Source of the DNA: Cyclaneusma minus
Taxonomy: Eukaryota; Ascomycota; Leotiomycetes; Marthamycetales; Marthamycetaceae
Direction: 5' to 3'
Length of the DNA: 64,000 nt
NCBI GenBank assembly: GCA_037179335.1
Contig: JAKZHN010000030.1
Location: 248,001-312,000, forward strand
Program-made: the position numbers and the translations under genes
In this document: positions 12,141 to 24,824 of the stretch, one piece after another
Position numbering within the stretch: the first letter of the stretch is position 1
Layout of the letters: each line of letters opens with the position of its first letter
The notes under the pieces: generated by a model
What the model was told of the DNA's origin: nothing
Databases searched by the model: none
What the model saw: the letters and a program-made list of their open reading frames with translations, nothing else

Positions 12141-14288
12141 GATGGGCGGGCTGTGGTGGTAGAGATAGCTGTAAGGCTATTTCCTAGAATTGTTGACGGC
12201 GTTGATGTTCTTCTGTTGATGGCTCAGCGAGAGCGCGACCCGGGAAGGACAGTGTTGCACGGTGCGTGAGGAGAGTGAAGGTGTGAAAGAAAAGCCCAAG
12301 GGGAGTCGGGTCGTCTTTCTTGTTGTGGTCGGGGAAAAGAGAGTTTGAGTTAATCGTTTTCCAGGCTCACAACAAGGCGCCTGCAGACTGGATTCATCAA
12401 ATGATGGCTGGCAGCGCGATTGACGTCAGGGGACCCGCCAGCCGCTCTCTCCTCCCCTGTGAGTGGACGCGCCCGGGCCAGATGCGTCCCTGGCTCGGGA
12501 AGCGGCACGCACGAGCATTACTAAGTGTCCGCAGATTTCCACCACAATCGACGAATCCAGAAGGCTGATCCTACCAAACGGCAGCATGTGTGCGCCTCTT
12601 CCGTGTCCGCGCCTTACTCGTGTCGACTCCAGGTGCGTTCGATTGATAGCAGATCCCCCGGGCAGGCGCGGGCGTCGTCATGATCGCCAAATGGATAAGA
12701 GGAGAACATCATGGGCAATTTGAAACTGCATGTGACGCCACCGTGCCGCGAAATCAATGGGGCCTATCACCACGCAGGGTCCTTTGGCCAGACCGTGGCC
12801 AGCCACAGTGACGCTGTGGCGAACCTTCATGTATGGATTTATTGTTTCCAGCTTCGTCTGATGTGTGCATGTAGTCCGACATGGCCCAGCAGTTCCCGCA
12901 CAAGGTAGGTATGCATGAACGTCCGCAATTGAGTCTGAAGCCCATAGGTCTGAAAATCACCAGCCATCCCGTCACACGCCGAAGAACTTGGAGGAAAGGT
13001 GGTCTTCGGACATGCACCCTTCAGCTCAATCATTGCCTTGAGCGTGCGCTCCAATAACACCAGAAACATACTACCTTTTGTGGGGATGATCTAAACTTTG
13101 AAACTCTCAGAGTGCTTCACGGCATTACGGAGAAACCCCCTTCCAGCTTCCGGCCGAGTGGCGAGTCCACTATTTTTAAATCTAAGGAACAAAACCCCTT
13201 ATTGCAGCAAATATGCCGCATATCGACTTGTATTCTGGAGATTCGACAGGCCAATCAATCTGCTACACTTCTCCGATCCACTGCTCACAACGGATTTTGA
13301 TTGGGCAGCTTCGAGTTCCCAACTATGTCCCGTTCATGTTCCCGCTGACAAGTTCAATTCGCATCGGAAAGGAAAGCTTCTAGATGCTCCAGCCTGCGTA
13401 GCGGTCAGCCTGAGGCATGAATTTGGCTGCCAAGACCCACAGAGCCAAGATGTTGAAGGTCCACAATATCACCGCGCACCAAGCCTGCCACACGGTAACT
13501 TGTCCAGCTGCACAGCACGACTGGAAGTACATCAAATGTACCGCACGAATCGCACTCTGGTATCCGAACTCTAAGTCGATATTAGAGGTCTTGCGCACAG
13601 TTTGCTGGCCTCCAAACTTGCCTGGCAACATAGTTGGAGTTCCACTCTGATTTTTAGCTGGCCCATAGCTTTGGCTGGTTTCGGGGGACCAATAAGGATT
13701 TAAGGTTGTATGGGTATAAGTGGGTATAAGTGGGTTTTCCAACTTGCCAGCGCTATGTTCGCAGGTTCCTGCTGCCAACGTCTGGCAGGTAGGTATGTTT
13801 CTCGCAAGTGTTAAACTATTTTCGGTAAAGCGCCTACGCCCAGACGCCAGCCTTTCTCCATTTGACCTAGTGGAATATCTCAGCCGCGCACACCGGGCAC
13901 ACGGGCCTGGGTTGACGCCCAAGGTGCGGCGAAGGATCCCATCGAAACTCCCATGTCTACAAGTCCACCAGAACCGCCAGCGGCTCCCCACAGCTGACAG
14001 CGCTTGGTTTGACCTAGCAGGATCCGGAATAGTAAGTCAGGGAAAAGTCAATCCAAGTGACAAGTCCATGCTCACTTTCAGTTGCGGCCGGGGGGTGACG
14101 GGATTTGCAATACCAGCTGTTCGGGGTGCTTTGCTTCTGTTGCTTCGTTTCTACCAGTGAGGAGTGGGCCATCATACTTAAGTCGACCCTGATCCCCCAG
14201 GGAATGCCTTCTTTTCCAGTTACACACTTGCCAGTCTCTCAATCCTCTCATTCTCTACTCGCTGCTCTGGAGCAGCCGATCAGCCATC
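12141..14288. other. Intergenic between divergent genes
   Basis: This region is the promoter of both the membrane protein (-) and the arabinanase (+). A leftward open frame at 13380-13991 (203 codons) contains one hydrophobic helix near its end but no recognisable family and no splice support, so it is not called. Nothing else structured is seen. Confidence 0.55.
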
Positions 14289-15446
14289 ATGTTTAAATCA
14301 CTTGTTCTTGGTCTTGCCCTCCTTGCTTCATGCATCCAAGCGTATACTCCCGGCGCATGCTCAGGATCCTCCTGCGCTTCTCACGATCCCGCGCTGATCA
14401 AGCGTGCTGATGGCACCTGGTTCCGCTTCGACACGGGCGGTGGAATGGGCATCTCAACTGCTAGCTCTATCGAGGGGCCATGGACCGCTGCTGGCGAGGT
14501 TCTCTCCTCTGGCTCCAGCCTTCAAGTGTCCGGTAACGCGGGCACTGATGCATGGGTAAGTTCAACATACCTCTCTCATCCCAACTCTGCTATATCAGGA
14601 TCAGTGAAGCTAACAAGCGAACTTGAATCATACAGGCCCCAGACGTTCACTATGATTCCTCGTCTAAGCTCTACTACCTCTACTACACCATCTCCTCCTT
14701 TGGCAGCCAGGTCAGCCAGATTGGCGTAGCCAGCTCGGCGACCATGGAATCCGGCAGCTGGACCGACCACGGCGCTACCGGCATTGCCTCGTCCAGCAGC
14801 GTCAACTACAACGCCATTGACGGCAACTACATCACGATCGGTAGCAGCGGTTACATGGTCTTCGGCTCCTTCTACGACGACATCCAGCAAGTCAAGATGG
14901 CCTCCGAACTCAAAAGCTCGGGCACTCCCTACAACATTGCGTTCAACAGCAGTGGATCGCACGCAGAAGAGGGCCCTTTTATGTACTACAAAAAGCCTTA
15001 CTATTACCTGTTCTTCAGCAGTGGCAGTTGCTGTGGCCTGGATACGACGCCGGTGGCAGCGGGCAACGAGTATCGCATTAATGTGTGTCGCAGCTCGTCG
15101 GGCACAGGTGAATTTGTGGATAGGGCTGGGAAGTCGTGCACTGCGGGCGGAGGCACAACGGTGATTGCTTCTTCGGGAACGACGTATGCTCCTGGTGGAC
15201 AGTAAGTGACTCCTCCCCCCCTCTTCAGAAACGAGGCTTGTCTCCTATTTTGCTGCCCGGATGCGCAAGGTTCTGGTAATACCGAGGTTACTAACTTATT
15301 ACTCTAGGGGTGTCCTTTACGATTCTTCGGTGGGCGTCGTGCTTTACTACCACTACGCAAACACCCAGACTGGCATTTCAGACGCTGATATGAGATTTGG
15401 ATGGAACGTCTTGACGTTCGACGACGACTGGCCGGTGGTGGCCTAG
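14289..15446 (+). CDS. abnA: Secreted GH43 endo-1,5-alpha-L-arabinanase
   Basis: Three exons (14289-14555, 14636-15201, 15308-15446) encode 323 residues, the usual length of fungal GH43 arabinanases such as Aspergillus AbnA. The first 18 residues form a signal peptide (MFKSLVLGLALLASCIQA), so the enzyme is exported. The five-bladed propeller has its three acidic catalytic residues: the Asp of SHDPALI (D33, base), the Asp of YNAIDGN (D151, pKa modulator) and a Glu of HAEEGPF (E200 or E201, acid). Other family segments are APDVHY, YYLYYTIS, GSWTDHG, APGGQG and FGWNVL. It should cut alpha-1,5-linked arabinan side chains of pectin. No carbohydrate-binding module is attached. Confidence 0.9.
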
Positions 15447-15935
15447 TTCAATAGTTTAATTTGATTGGACTGGGAAGGACTCACAGGACTCGCAGGGGCT
15501 TCGGTATCTTTATCTTTGAATAGCCGCCACTGAACATATGAGTAAACCAGTTGCCATCTGTCTTTGTTGTCGTCAAAGTGTAAAAATGTGGCGTGTCTGA
15601 AAACTAACAGCTAGTAGTGCCTATAAGTTATCGCAATCGGAATCCGGTATGAATTAATCTCTAAATATCCCACTCTCTTCTCCCCATAATCCAAGGGCCT
15701 CACAACCTTTATCTCTCTTTACAAAGGAAAGTGCGAAAAGAACGGGTTGGCCCTAGGACCTAAAAGGGAGTGCATCCCAGTGACATGTGCACCGCAACAT
15801 GACAGGCAAACTGCCAGGCGATATTCAACGCTTTCAAAAGGAATAGTCTCAGCACCCTTTGCATTCACCACAACACCCTCAACGGAAACAATCCAGAAAG
15901 TCCATCGGCCCCATGTGCATCGCAGCGCAGCCTCC

Positions 15936-16517
15936 TCACCTAACCACAAAATTCCAACTCCCCATCAAAACCTCCCTCCTAAACGCCTCATCCTCATCCT
16001 CCCCGCCCATTCTTTCCATAATCCCTTCGCTCCAATCAAGCCGTCCATACCTCCGACTATCCCGATGACTATCCCGATGACTATCTCGTCGACCCGTTTT
16101 CGACACCATCAAAACATCTTGTGCTTTGATCAATACCGACTTGGCAAAGAGTCTGATAGATTTCGGTCGCTCGGGTCGCTCGGGTCCAGAACAGGTTGTT
16201 TCTACATGGCAGGATGCGCGAGAAGGACTGGGACTAGTATTGAGCAGCAGACTGTCTGCATCTTCGTCATCATGGATGGGCTTTTGGTAGCGGTGTATGG
16301 ATAATCGGGACCGACGGCGATTTTGGGACGCTAGGGGGTTGAGCATGGCAGCGGTCGTTCGTTGAGAAACTGCCTGTTGCCCGTGTGGAACTGTATTCTC
16401 GAAGCGGAATGACTTCGGATTCGCTCTGTACCCACCGCCGAGTGGAGTCGACCCGGCCTGCGGTCGTCGATGCTCCGAGTACCTGCGAGAAGGGTCGGAA
16501 CGGAAAGTGCGTTTCAA
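15936..16517 (-). CDS. Hypothetical protein (doubtful)
   Basis: A 193-codon leftward frame begins MKRTFRSDPSRRYSEHR. It is Arg/Ser/Pro-rich in the first half and has a more protein-like helical segment, FAKSVLIKAQDVLMVSK, followed by three DSHR-type repeats and the acidic stretch GGEDEDEAFRREVL. It could be a small nuclear or cytosolic fungal protein. Against it, no family is recognised and the opposite strand also has long open stretches here. Confidence 0.3.
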   Translation of the reverse strand: MKRTFRSDPSRRYSEHRRPQAGSTPLGGGYRANPKSFRFENTVPHGQQAVSQRTTAAMLNPLASQNRRRSRLSIHRYQKPIHDDEDADSLLLNTSPSPSRASCHVETTCSGPERPERPKSIRLFAKSVLIKAQDVLMVSKTGRRDSHRDSHRDSRRYGRLDWSEGIMERMGGEDEDEAFRREVLMGSWNFVVR

Positions 16518-18179
16518 TTCGATGTGTGGATATCTCGAAGCGGCTCGGAGTGAAGATGACGATATGTGATGAAGGCAGCAGGGAAGAATGTGGCTGGCGG
16601 GAATGATGGCGGAGAGAGGGTCCTAGGGGTCGGGTAGCATGGTTGGTGAGCGTAGACATAAAAGAGAGCACTTTGCCACTTAACATTGATGACTTTGATA
16701 TAACTGGCTGTTGCATTTCCGGGCGTAGTATTTGAGATAAATGCATTGGTTTGCCAACTTCTTCAACAATTCGACGGAGACTTGAAGCCACCGGTGTCGC
16801 AGATCGTTGATCAATGCAGCATCTTGCCGGGCTCCGGTTCCCAGAACGTTTCCTCCTTTGCGTCTTTCTGCAGGTTTTTGATTTTCCCTTTCTTTCCCAA
16901 ACTCGAGTGGAAGTGGGTCTGTTTCATCACGTCCAGGATTGGGTACGGATGACTTTTTTGCCGCCGGATTGGCACATGGCAATTGAGTGTCTCTGTCGAC
17001 TTGGCAATTGGAATATGCAAACACAAAACGTATGGAGTGCGGGCCCTGAGGGAATTTCGGGAGTGAAAAGCCATAATGGTAGGCCATATGAATACAGGTT
17101 GGAATAAGGTTGTACGACCCTCGAATTGGGAGCCGTCACCGCAGAAGAAACTTTTCCGAGTATAAATATGGGTAGGTAGTAAAGAGTGATAACCTGCTAG
17201 TGGACTCGTCGACTCGAAAAGCAATGATCCTGGGGCGTGAACCAGATAAATAGATACAGAGGGATTCCAATACCTCCCCGTCTCCGTTTTCGTACTTACT
17301 TCTGAGCTTCGTATGCAGCATACCGTGATATAGTCCGGAGACGCATACTTCTGGAGGACACATGGGCCAAGGTATATTAGCACAGTAGCAGATCATAAGA
17401 GAGCAGCGTAGCGTCGCAGCTGTGGTGAGCTTTGACAGCAGCTAAGTACTGGCCATCCGTTTCCGGGCTCCTAAGAGCATTCTTCCACGGAACATAGGCA
17501 GACACAGGCCATAATGAGGAGAGAAATAACTTTCAAGACTGGCTTTGTAGAGAGACCATTGGACCGAGGGGTATCCGGCTCTGACGATAGAAGTTTGAGG
17601 ACGTCGTACGAAGGAAAGATGCAGCAAGTAGAATTTAGTAGGCCCCCCGGACTTGCAGAGGAAGTCATCACTTGATTGCCAAGGCAAGGTAGAAGGCGTA
17701 GTGAAAAAGAGCCAGCCTCTTCCCCTCCCTGCTATATCCAACACATGTATGAAGTTGTACGTACCTGAACCTTCAGAGCCCAGAACAGGGATGCAGGCGG
17801 GGAAAGGGTAGGACAGCCATGGCCACGAACCCCCCTCATGCAGGAACAGTTGCGAGGGTAACGCACCTGTCCGTGTGCTGTAGATTAAAAGCTCAGGCCA
17901 GATTGGCGGCGGGTGTGGCCACAGGAGGAGATCCAGGTGGTGGCACAGAACGGGTATGCGTAGAAGGATGGGTGGATGATGCCGAGGGCTAGACCTGGTG
18001 CAACGAGACGACGAAGCAGAGCAGTCAGATTGATGAACGGGTGGTTGTGGATGTTGAAGGTCGATGCAGGCCTTGCGTGGCGATGTTGACAGGCGAGAGG
18101 CGAGAGATGAGAATCTCAATGAGCGAAGGGGTGCTTGGCGGTGGAGTTGACAGCTTGCTCTGATGTGTGGTACGAGGGT

Positions 18180-18227
18180 GATGTCTCGATTGAGTGATGT
18201 CTCGATGTCTCGATGTCTCGATGTGTC
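18180..18227. repeat. Short tandem repeat, 8-bp unit
   Basis: The octamer gatgtctc recurs about five times with one interruption. It is a simple minisatellite in the kinesin-side intergenic region. Confidence 0.8.
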
Positions 18228-19769
18228 TCTGGAGTCAAGGGCTCACGACGCCCAAGACGTACAAGTGCTGAGCCTTGGAAAGCAGAGAGTAGTGTAGAGC
18301 GGTAATTGAGGGTTCAGCAGATCATGGTTGCGACGCTGCGAGGGGGCCACTGCCGCACCAGCAATTAAGACGACAGCGCCAGATTCGGCATTGAAATGTG
18401 CATATCTATGCAAATCGATGCACATCTTTCTCAAATGCAGAGGGTCGATAAGAAGTCGCTGCTGGTCAAAGCCGTTCAGCGTCCAACTGGTGCGCCATAT
18501 TCCCCGGACCCTTGTGGGCTGCGGCCGGTTCCTCGCCTTGCAGCTTGCTATCTCCAATCCTGCCCCCTTTCCAGGGGTATCACCGCGGCGAGTGCCATTT
18601 TGGTGCACACTCGCACTCGAGGAATTGGCCGTGTAAAAGATGTGGTGCTGCCCAAAGGCGGGCAAAGACGTTCGGCCTCGTCGAGTCCTCGGAATGTCCC
18701 TTTGTTTCGTGCGATCGAGAGGCTGAATTTGGCACCAGTTTGAACGCCTCCTAGCCACTGGCACCACGAGGCGACCAATTTAGATTAAATCTTTAGTCTA
18801 TGCCTTCTGCACCTGCCCGACTACTGTACTCCCGCACACTCCTTCCACTCAACCTTCACCACCGACCATCTGTGTCGAGAAACAGCCCACGCGCAAAGCC
18901 TCAGCAGTCCCATCCGACGGCAGTCCATCATTCCCTAAAATCCAGCCTGTCGCCAATTCCCGACGAATCTCTCATCACTCACTGCGCCCGCTGAACGACG
19001 AGAAGACAAGCCTGCGACGAAAGCCTGCCATCTCGCGACCTCCAGTCATCGCGACAGCGTAGTATCGGTGATATATCACTCCAAGGCCTTTCCACCCCGC
19101 ACTCTCCACGCACAATTCCTCGCCGTCGCGCGAAGAACCACCTGCCTGGACCTCTCCGTCGACTTCCCGCAGGAGTTTCAAAAGGTGAACTACGCACTTA
19201 CCCGCATGTTGATTGGTCGACCACCGCTCAAAACAACTCCTCAAATCATCGCCTGAAACGAGCCGACAACATCACGACCAATCCATCTCCGGCCATCTGG
19301 GATACGTTCCGAGCCACCAGGCTTACTGGATCGCGAATTGCCTTCTAAGATCAGCAGTAAGTGCTTTCGCATCTTGTTCGCTACATCTCTGCTTGCTCGT
19401 CAAAGAAAGGCGCATGTTGGCCACAGCCCCAAATCGGGTTCATGCGCGCCCTTGTATGCGTGAACTAAGTTCGAAGTTTGATGAGATCCACCATGAGAGC
19501 TATGCTGATGCGCCATCAGAATCCTGATTCTAGTGTTATCGTTCTTCCAGCACATCATCCTGGCAGCATCGTGTCTCACGGTTGAAGGGTCGGTCTGATC
19601 AAAGCCTGAAGCTGGGGTAATACCTTTGCTTCTTTTTGGCAGCTGTCCCCGACGGTTGCACGGGGTTGCATTTCCAAAATCTCCCGTGTGGCACACAAGG
19701 TTTCATGGACTTACCATAGGATAAGCTTGTCGAGGCACAGAGGACGCAAGGAGAATATATCACTCCCTC

Positions 19770-22700
19770 ATGCCCGGATCCCCGACCAAACGAGACCCCA
19801 CCGCCGCCACCGAAATGGCGACCACAGTGAAACCTGTCCCTACACTTCCTAGGCCTGCCCAAGCCCCTCCAACGGGGGCTCTGCCAGCTTTGCCAGTTCT
19901 CAAATCGCGCAAGAGCTCAGGGGCTATCCCAACGATCCACGAAAATGCGGTACCAAAGACCCCAAGGCGACAAAATGGCCTGCGCAGCCCCTCAGCATCT
20001 CGTATGGCACAGCCGACGACTCAAGGTCTGATTCCGTTGAAGCTACAGCCGACAGTTGCCGTCAACTCGGCAGGCAACACTCTTCGGAAATCTGTTAGTA
20101 TCGGTCTCTTTCCCCAGCCTCCGCGCGGAGGGCTAGCCACGGGGATGCGAAAGTCGAGCCTTCCACCAAGTCCTCTATCCGGTGGCCTCGCTGTCAACAC
20201 TAATTTCCCGAGTGGGGATACGAGCCGGCGAGGTTCGTCAGAGACGAGTTCGACCACCGCGAACCCTACTACCCCAAGAACTCCAAAACCAAAGAAGAAG
20301 ACCAGCTCGATACGTTCAAACTTTGCGAGTGGCGCGACTCCTAGTCTGCTGAATGGAAGTGGAGAGGGTCAGTTCATATCCAGTCAGCCAGGAGCGCGCG
20401 GGTCAGATGGACTCCTGAGCCTGCCTTCCCCGCCTCAGAGCCGAACCTCATCTGCACAGGATTCCTACTCCACCACAAATACCAACTATGACGAGTTCGC
20501 GGATGCACCAAAATTTGGAGAGGGCTTTGAAGAAGCAAATCAGGATAGTAAGGGGGAGCTGAAAGGCAACGTGATTGTCAGTGTGCGCGTACGGCCGGAT
20601 GCTAGTGCTAGTGAAGGCTCAGCCAAGCCTGAGGGCGAGTGGATGGTAGATGGTCGGCGCTCATTAATCGCATATCGCGGGAAAGAGGGCGGCGACTATT
20701 TTTATGGTACGGTATTCTTCAACTACAGGCTTAAATATATAAACTGACTTGGCTTTAGATAATGTTTTCGCTACCCACGACAACAATTCCCGAGTTTATG
20801 ACGCTGCCGCAAAACGACTGGTACACCGGGTTATGGAAGGTTATCATGGCACGGTCTTTGCATATGGAATGACCGGCACGGGAAAAACGTTTTCAATGCA
20901 GGGCACCACGACATCGCCTGGTGTCATTCCTCTGGCGATCACGGATATCTTTTCTTACATTCGCGAGACGCCTTCTCGCGAGTTTTTGCTACGCGTCAGC
21001 TATCTGGAGATCTACAACGAGAAGATCCATGACCTTCTAAGCCTTTCTTCATCTGGTGCTACTGGACCGGGTGCTCCGGCACAGGAGGAAATCAAACTGC
21101 GAGAAGATAGTAAGAGGGGTGTCTATGCCACTCCATTGAAGGAAGAGATCGTCCAAAGTCCCACCCAGCTTCTGCGTGTCATCGCAAGGGGTGATCAAGC
21201 TCGTCGGGTTGCGGGTACACAATTCAACGCCCGAAGCTCCCGAAGTCATGCTGTAGTCCAGATTGTGGTGGAAAGCCGGGAGCGAATCCCAGGAAATGGT
21301 GCTATGGGCGGCGACAAGCGATCCGGTATCATGCCTGGCGGTGTACGAGTCTCGACTCTCAGCTTGATTGATTTGGCAGGTTCCGAAAGGGCTGCTGAGA
21401 CCAAGGAACGACGTACCGAGGGGTCTCATATCAACAAGAGTTTGTTGACTCTCGGCACCGTGATTGCTCGCTTGTCTGGTGACAAAGACAAGGAGGGCAA
21501 GCCACCTGACAAAGATGGCAAGCATCTACCTTACCGTGACAGCAAACTCACTCGGCTGCTCCAGGGTGCTTTGTCTGGAGACTCACTTGTTAGCATCCTC
21601 TGCACTATTCAGATCGGAGCCAACGGAAGTGCGGCGACATCCAATTCGCATACTTCTGAAACATTGAATACCCTTAAGTTTGCCTCTAGGGCGAAGAACA
21701 ATATTGTCAGCCACGCCAAGAAGGCTGAAGAAGCATTAGGAGGCGGCGGGGAGGGTGGAGCAAGGGTTCTTCTCGAGAGATACCGTATGGAGATTCAAGA
21801 GCTACGTAACCAGCTCGAGTCGCAGGGCAAGGTAAAGGTCCCGGACGAGGATGAAGAGGAAGAAAAGTTGAGAGAGAGGGAAGCCGAGCAGCGACACGAA
21901 GAACAAATGCTGGAAATGCAACTGGCTCGAACTGCCCTGAAGGAACGCATCGAGCACTTGAACCGACTGATTCTGAGTTCGAAGTCGACCGGAGTGAACG
22001 CCGCCGGAACATATTCATCCCTGGGAATGCACCCGCGTCTTTCGAGCATGATGTCCAACAGCCAAATGTCCAATTCAGCTCGTTCCTCAATGACACCCTC
22101 AACTATTGGCGCCGCCAGCATCCACGCTCTCGAGCGCCCCGCATCCACAGCCTCCCACTCAACCCTCGGCTACTTCCCCTCGGACTCACACCGCTTTTCC
22201 AACGACACCCGCCGTCTCTCCGACAACTCCGCTGAAGACGGCGGTTCCGAATCTCTCGCCTCGCCCGGCCAAGCTACTCTAGCAGCGCAAAACCGTGCCC
22301 TCCAACAAGATCTTGCCGACAAAACGCGCTACATCGCCGTCCTCGAGAAACGCCTGCTACAGGCGCGGAGGAGCAGCCATTCGCGCGCAAGTGCTGGCTT
22401 TTCGGGTAGTGCGAAGGGGGGAATCATGGTTGGCGAAGATCACAACGTGAGCAATGTGCTGAAAGAGAAAGACGACGAAATTGCCGACTTCCGCGCACGA
22501 CTCGATGACAAAGACCGCATGCTCTCGGCTCTACGCAACGCCGCAAGATCCCGTGGTGTGGTGGATACGCCATTAGCAAGAACGCGATCAGCAGAGCCTT
22601 CGAGTAACATGTCGCCCCCACCGAGGATTGTGTCAGACGGCGCGCTGGGACCGAAATTAGCGGCTGCCGAACCGATGAGTCCGAGCAACACCGGGCGGAT

Positions 22701-22980
22701 TGTGAGGACTGTGAGTCGGGATAAGAAGACGAGCAGCGGTCCGAAGAATATTGACGAGATGCGCAGTTTGCTGGATGAGATGATTGAGGACCGCGTGGTG
22801 AAGGGGGACTTGCTGAAAAGCGCCAGGGGAAGTTTGAGGGTACCGACAAATAGAGAGAGGGAGAGTAGGGAGAGAAGCAGGGGCTCGAGCAGGGGCTCGA
22901 GAGAGTCGGTGCTGGTTGAGAGTGCGGTGCCGGCGCAGGAGCAGGAGGCTCCGCCTGCCGCAGTGGCGATGGCAGTTTGA
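19770..22980 (+). CDS. kipA: Kinesin-7 family motor (KipA/Tea2/Kip2-like)
   Basis: Two exons (19770-20706, 20759-22980) encode 1,052 residues. A disordered S/T/P/K-rich N-terminal extension (1-265) precedes the motor domain (about 267-620), which starts NVIVSVRVRP. Motor motifs are the P-loop AYGMTGTGKTFSM (near 350), switch I NARSSRSH (near 468), switch II LIDLAGSE (near 517) and the end signature LKFASRAKNN. A Glu/Arg-rich coiled coil follows at about 640-720, then an S-rich tail, a second short coil near 830-900 and a basic RESRERSRGSSRGS repeat at the end. The N-terminal motor with a long extension fits plus-end-directed kinesin-7 (Aspergillus KipA, yeast Kip2, fission yeast Tea2), which carries polarity markers to microtubule tips. 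The start could also be the Met at 19815, with little effect on the domain picture. Confidence 0.9.
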
Positions 22981-24824
22981 AATTGCGTTTTGTTGATGAA
23001 TACTCTTCACGTCATGGCGCGGCATTGTGTTGATGAGAACATCGGTTGCTTGGCTTGACGTTAGGCGTTTGGGAGCGTTGCATGCACTATTTGCCTTGGT
23101 TTTTGTTTCTCATCGGGAGCTGGAGGACCAGGCCTGAGAAAGGCCCCTTCTTACCTTTACCTTATACCCCCTTCCTCGGTGTTTATTCTTCGCTTCTGTC
23201 GGACTCTTTGGAGCGATCAGCTCGGCGCGCTCTCATTTAGAGCTTGTTTTCCATGGCTTGGCTTCGTTTCACGGGCTGGTTCGTTTTGGACTTTGGTCTT
23301 GTAGTTTGATAACCGGGAATGGGAAAGGGTCGGCGGGTGCCTGCGGAACAGTCAGATACACTGTATAATTAATGTGTGTTTTGATGGCTTGATGGCTTGA
23401 TTGCTTGCTTGCAGATTAGCTGCTGGTCATCAATTTGCTGGGGGCTAGGGTTATATCAGAGGCCGATGGGTGTGCAGATTCTCGAGGAGAGAGTCAACGA
23501 TGAAAGGTCCAATAGGAACAGATCAAGGGAAAAAGAAAAAGAATGAATGGCATCAGGTTGATCAGTCATGCTCAAACAGTCTCTCGACTTCCATGTGCAT
23601 GTCTGATTGTGAAAGACTGGAAGTTCCTAAGGGCTGTGCGTTTGTGTATTATATGTGAAAGGACGTCATGCCTCCTACACTACACGACGATCATTCGATC
23701 ATTCTGATGATGATCAGTTCTTGCATAATTTCTTCCCTTTTGCATGACCTGGCCGAAGAGCTATCCGTGTGGCTTTCTGACATATCGGATTTCAGATATG
23801 GCATCTGTGCTGAACTGCCGATGGTGCCCCAAAGCGTAGCCGGTCACCGGTACTGTATGCAGCCACCCGCAGAGCCAAGCATCCCCAGATCCTGGGTTCA
23901 ACGGTTGGATTAATGAAATGGAATCCGAGCAAACGGCTACAACGGCTCTTGAGTGGGGAACGGAGACGAGGGTGGCAGGAAGAAGGGAGGAGAGAGAAAA
24001 TGTGGAGCTGTAGACGGGCAGGCATGATTTGGTGAGGACGAGTGAGACGAGTTAGGGTACAAAGCGGTAGTGTTTGTGCTCTGATGTCCTGATGGGGTAG
24101 GGTTGGCAAGGGTTACTAAGCACTAAAGCTATAAATGTAGTTGGGTGGTCTATTTAGCAGTGCTGTCGGTACTGGTGCCGTAAATTAGTGTGTCCTAGCG
24201 TGGGCTGAAGGTCCCAGTATAGCAGTGGGAATGCTTTGCTGAGTACTCTGTCCTCTGAATCTGTCCGCGTGAGCAATAAAATCTCTAAAGAAAGATTGAT
24301 TGAATGACATCACACATGCGGGTATGTCAGTCAATCTATGAAGAGCCCATGTATCATCCCGCACTCGGGAGCATTGCTGAATCTTATGACACAAGTACTC
24401 GTGACCGAGATTACTCGCGAGTGTGATTCCACCCAATATCCCATCAATTTATTTGCATAGAGCAGAAACTGAAGATGTCTGGAGCTTCAGAAGCTGCCTT
24501 GCACCAAGCAGGTGTTCATTTCTTAGAGCCTCCTCCAGCTTCATTTTAGTGCCCGGCCAGTTTTGCTGGTATTCCTAGTTGGCTTCTAACGACGCTAGCG
24601 AACAATCATTGGGGGTGGCGAGTAGACTGTAGAGCAGTTGTGTTGTAGTGTCCTGCTCAAAAGAAGAAATGGATGATCGCATGACATAAGAGAGATGCGA
24701 ACAGGTACAAAATCCACCTGTTCGGAAACAGGGTCGGAAGCCTTCCTTCATCTCGAGGCTTTTCTTTACCAGACTCTGACATGAGCTGTTCCTCAGGGTA
24801 CGGCCGAGGTTCTCGCAGCTTGTA
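22981..24824. other. Intergenic between convergent genes, with a MITE fragment
   Basis: No gene is supported. The stretch holds the kinesin 3' region and, at 24,172-24,270, a truncated MITE copy. Short gatggcttgatggcttg repeats lie near 23,384. Confidence 0.55.
24172..24270 (-). mobile_element. Truncated copy of the 8.5-kb-position MITE
   Basis: About 100 bases starting at 24,172, just after TA, match the reverse complement of the right half of the element at 8,491-8,663. They share the TIR core taaattagtgtgtcctagcg and the inner segment cccagtatagcagtgggaat. The second terminal repeat is missing, so this copy is a half-element, older or deleted. Confidence 0.8.

Larger units (their letters stand above)
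15447..19769. other. Long intergenic stretch, one doubtful ORF
   Basis: In 4.3 kb I find no gene with a known domain. Candidates are a leftward frame at 15,936-16,517 (listed separately, low confidence) and a leftward frame at 17,442-18,119 with P/S/H-rich composition and no splice or domain support. A short GATGTCTC-type tandem run lies at 18,180-18,227. The last 800 bases are the leader and promoter of the kinesin gene, C-rich on the + strand. Confidence 0.5.

Noticed and set aside
13380..13991. 203-codon leftward frame with a hydrophobic helix
   Set aside because: Only one helix is present, composition is Arg/Cys/Trp-rich, and there is no family or splice support. It lies in the divergent promoter of two real genes.
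17442..18119. 225-codon leftward frame
   Set aside because: P/S/H/L-rich translation with no domain. Nearby sequence contains simple repeats and there are overlapping frames on both strands.
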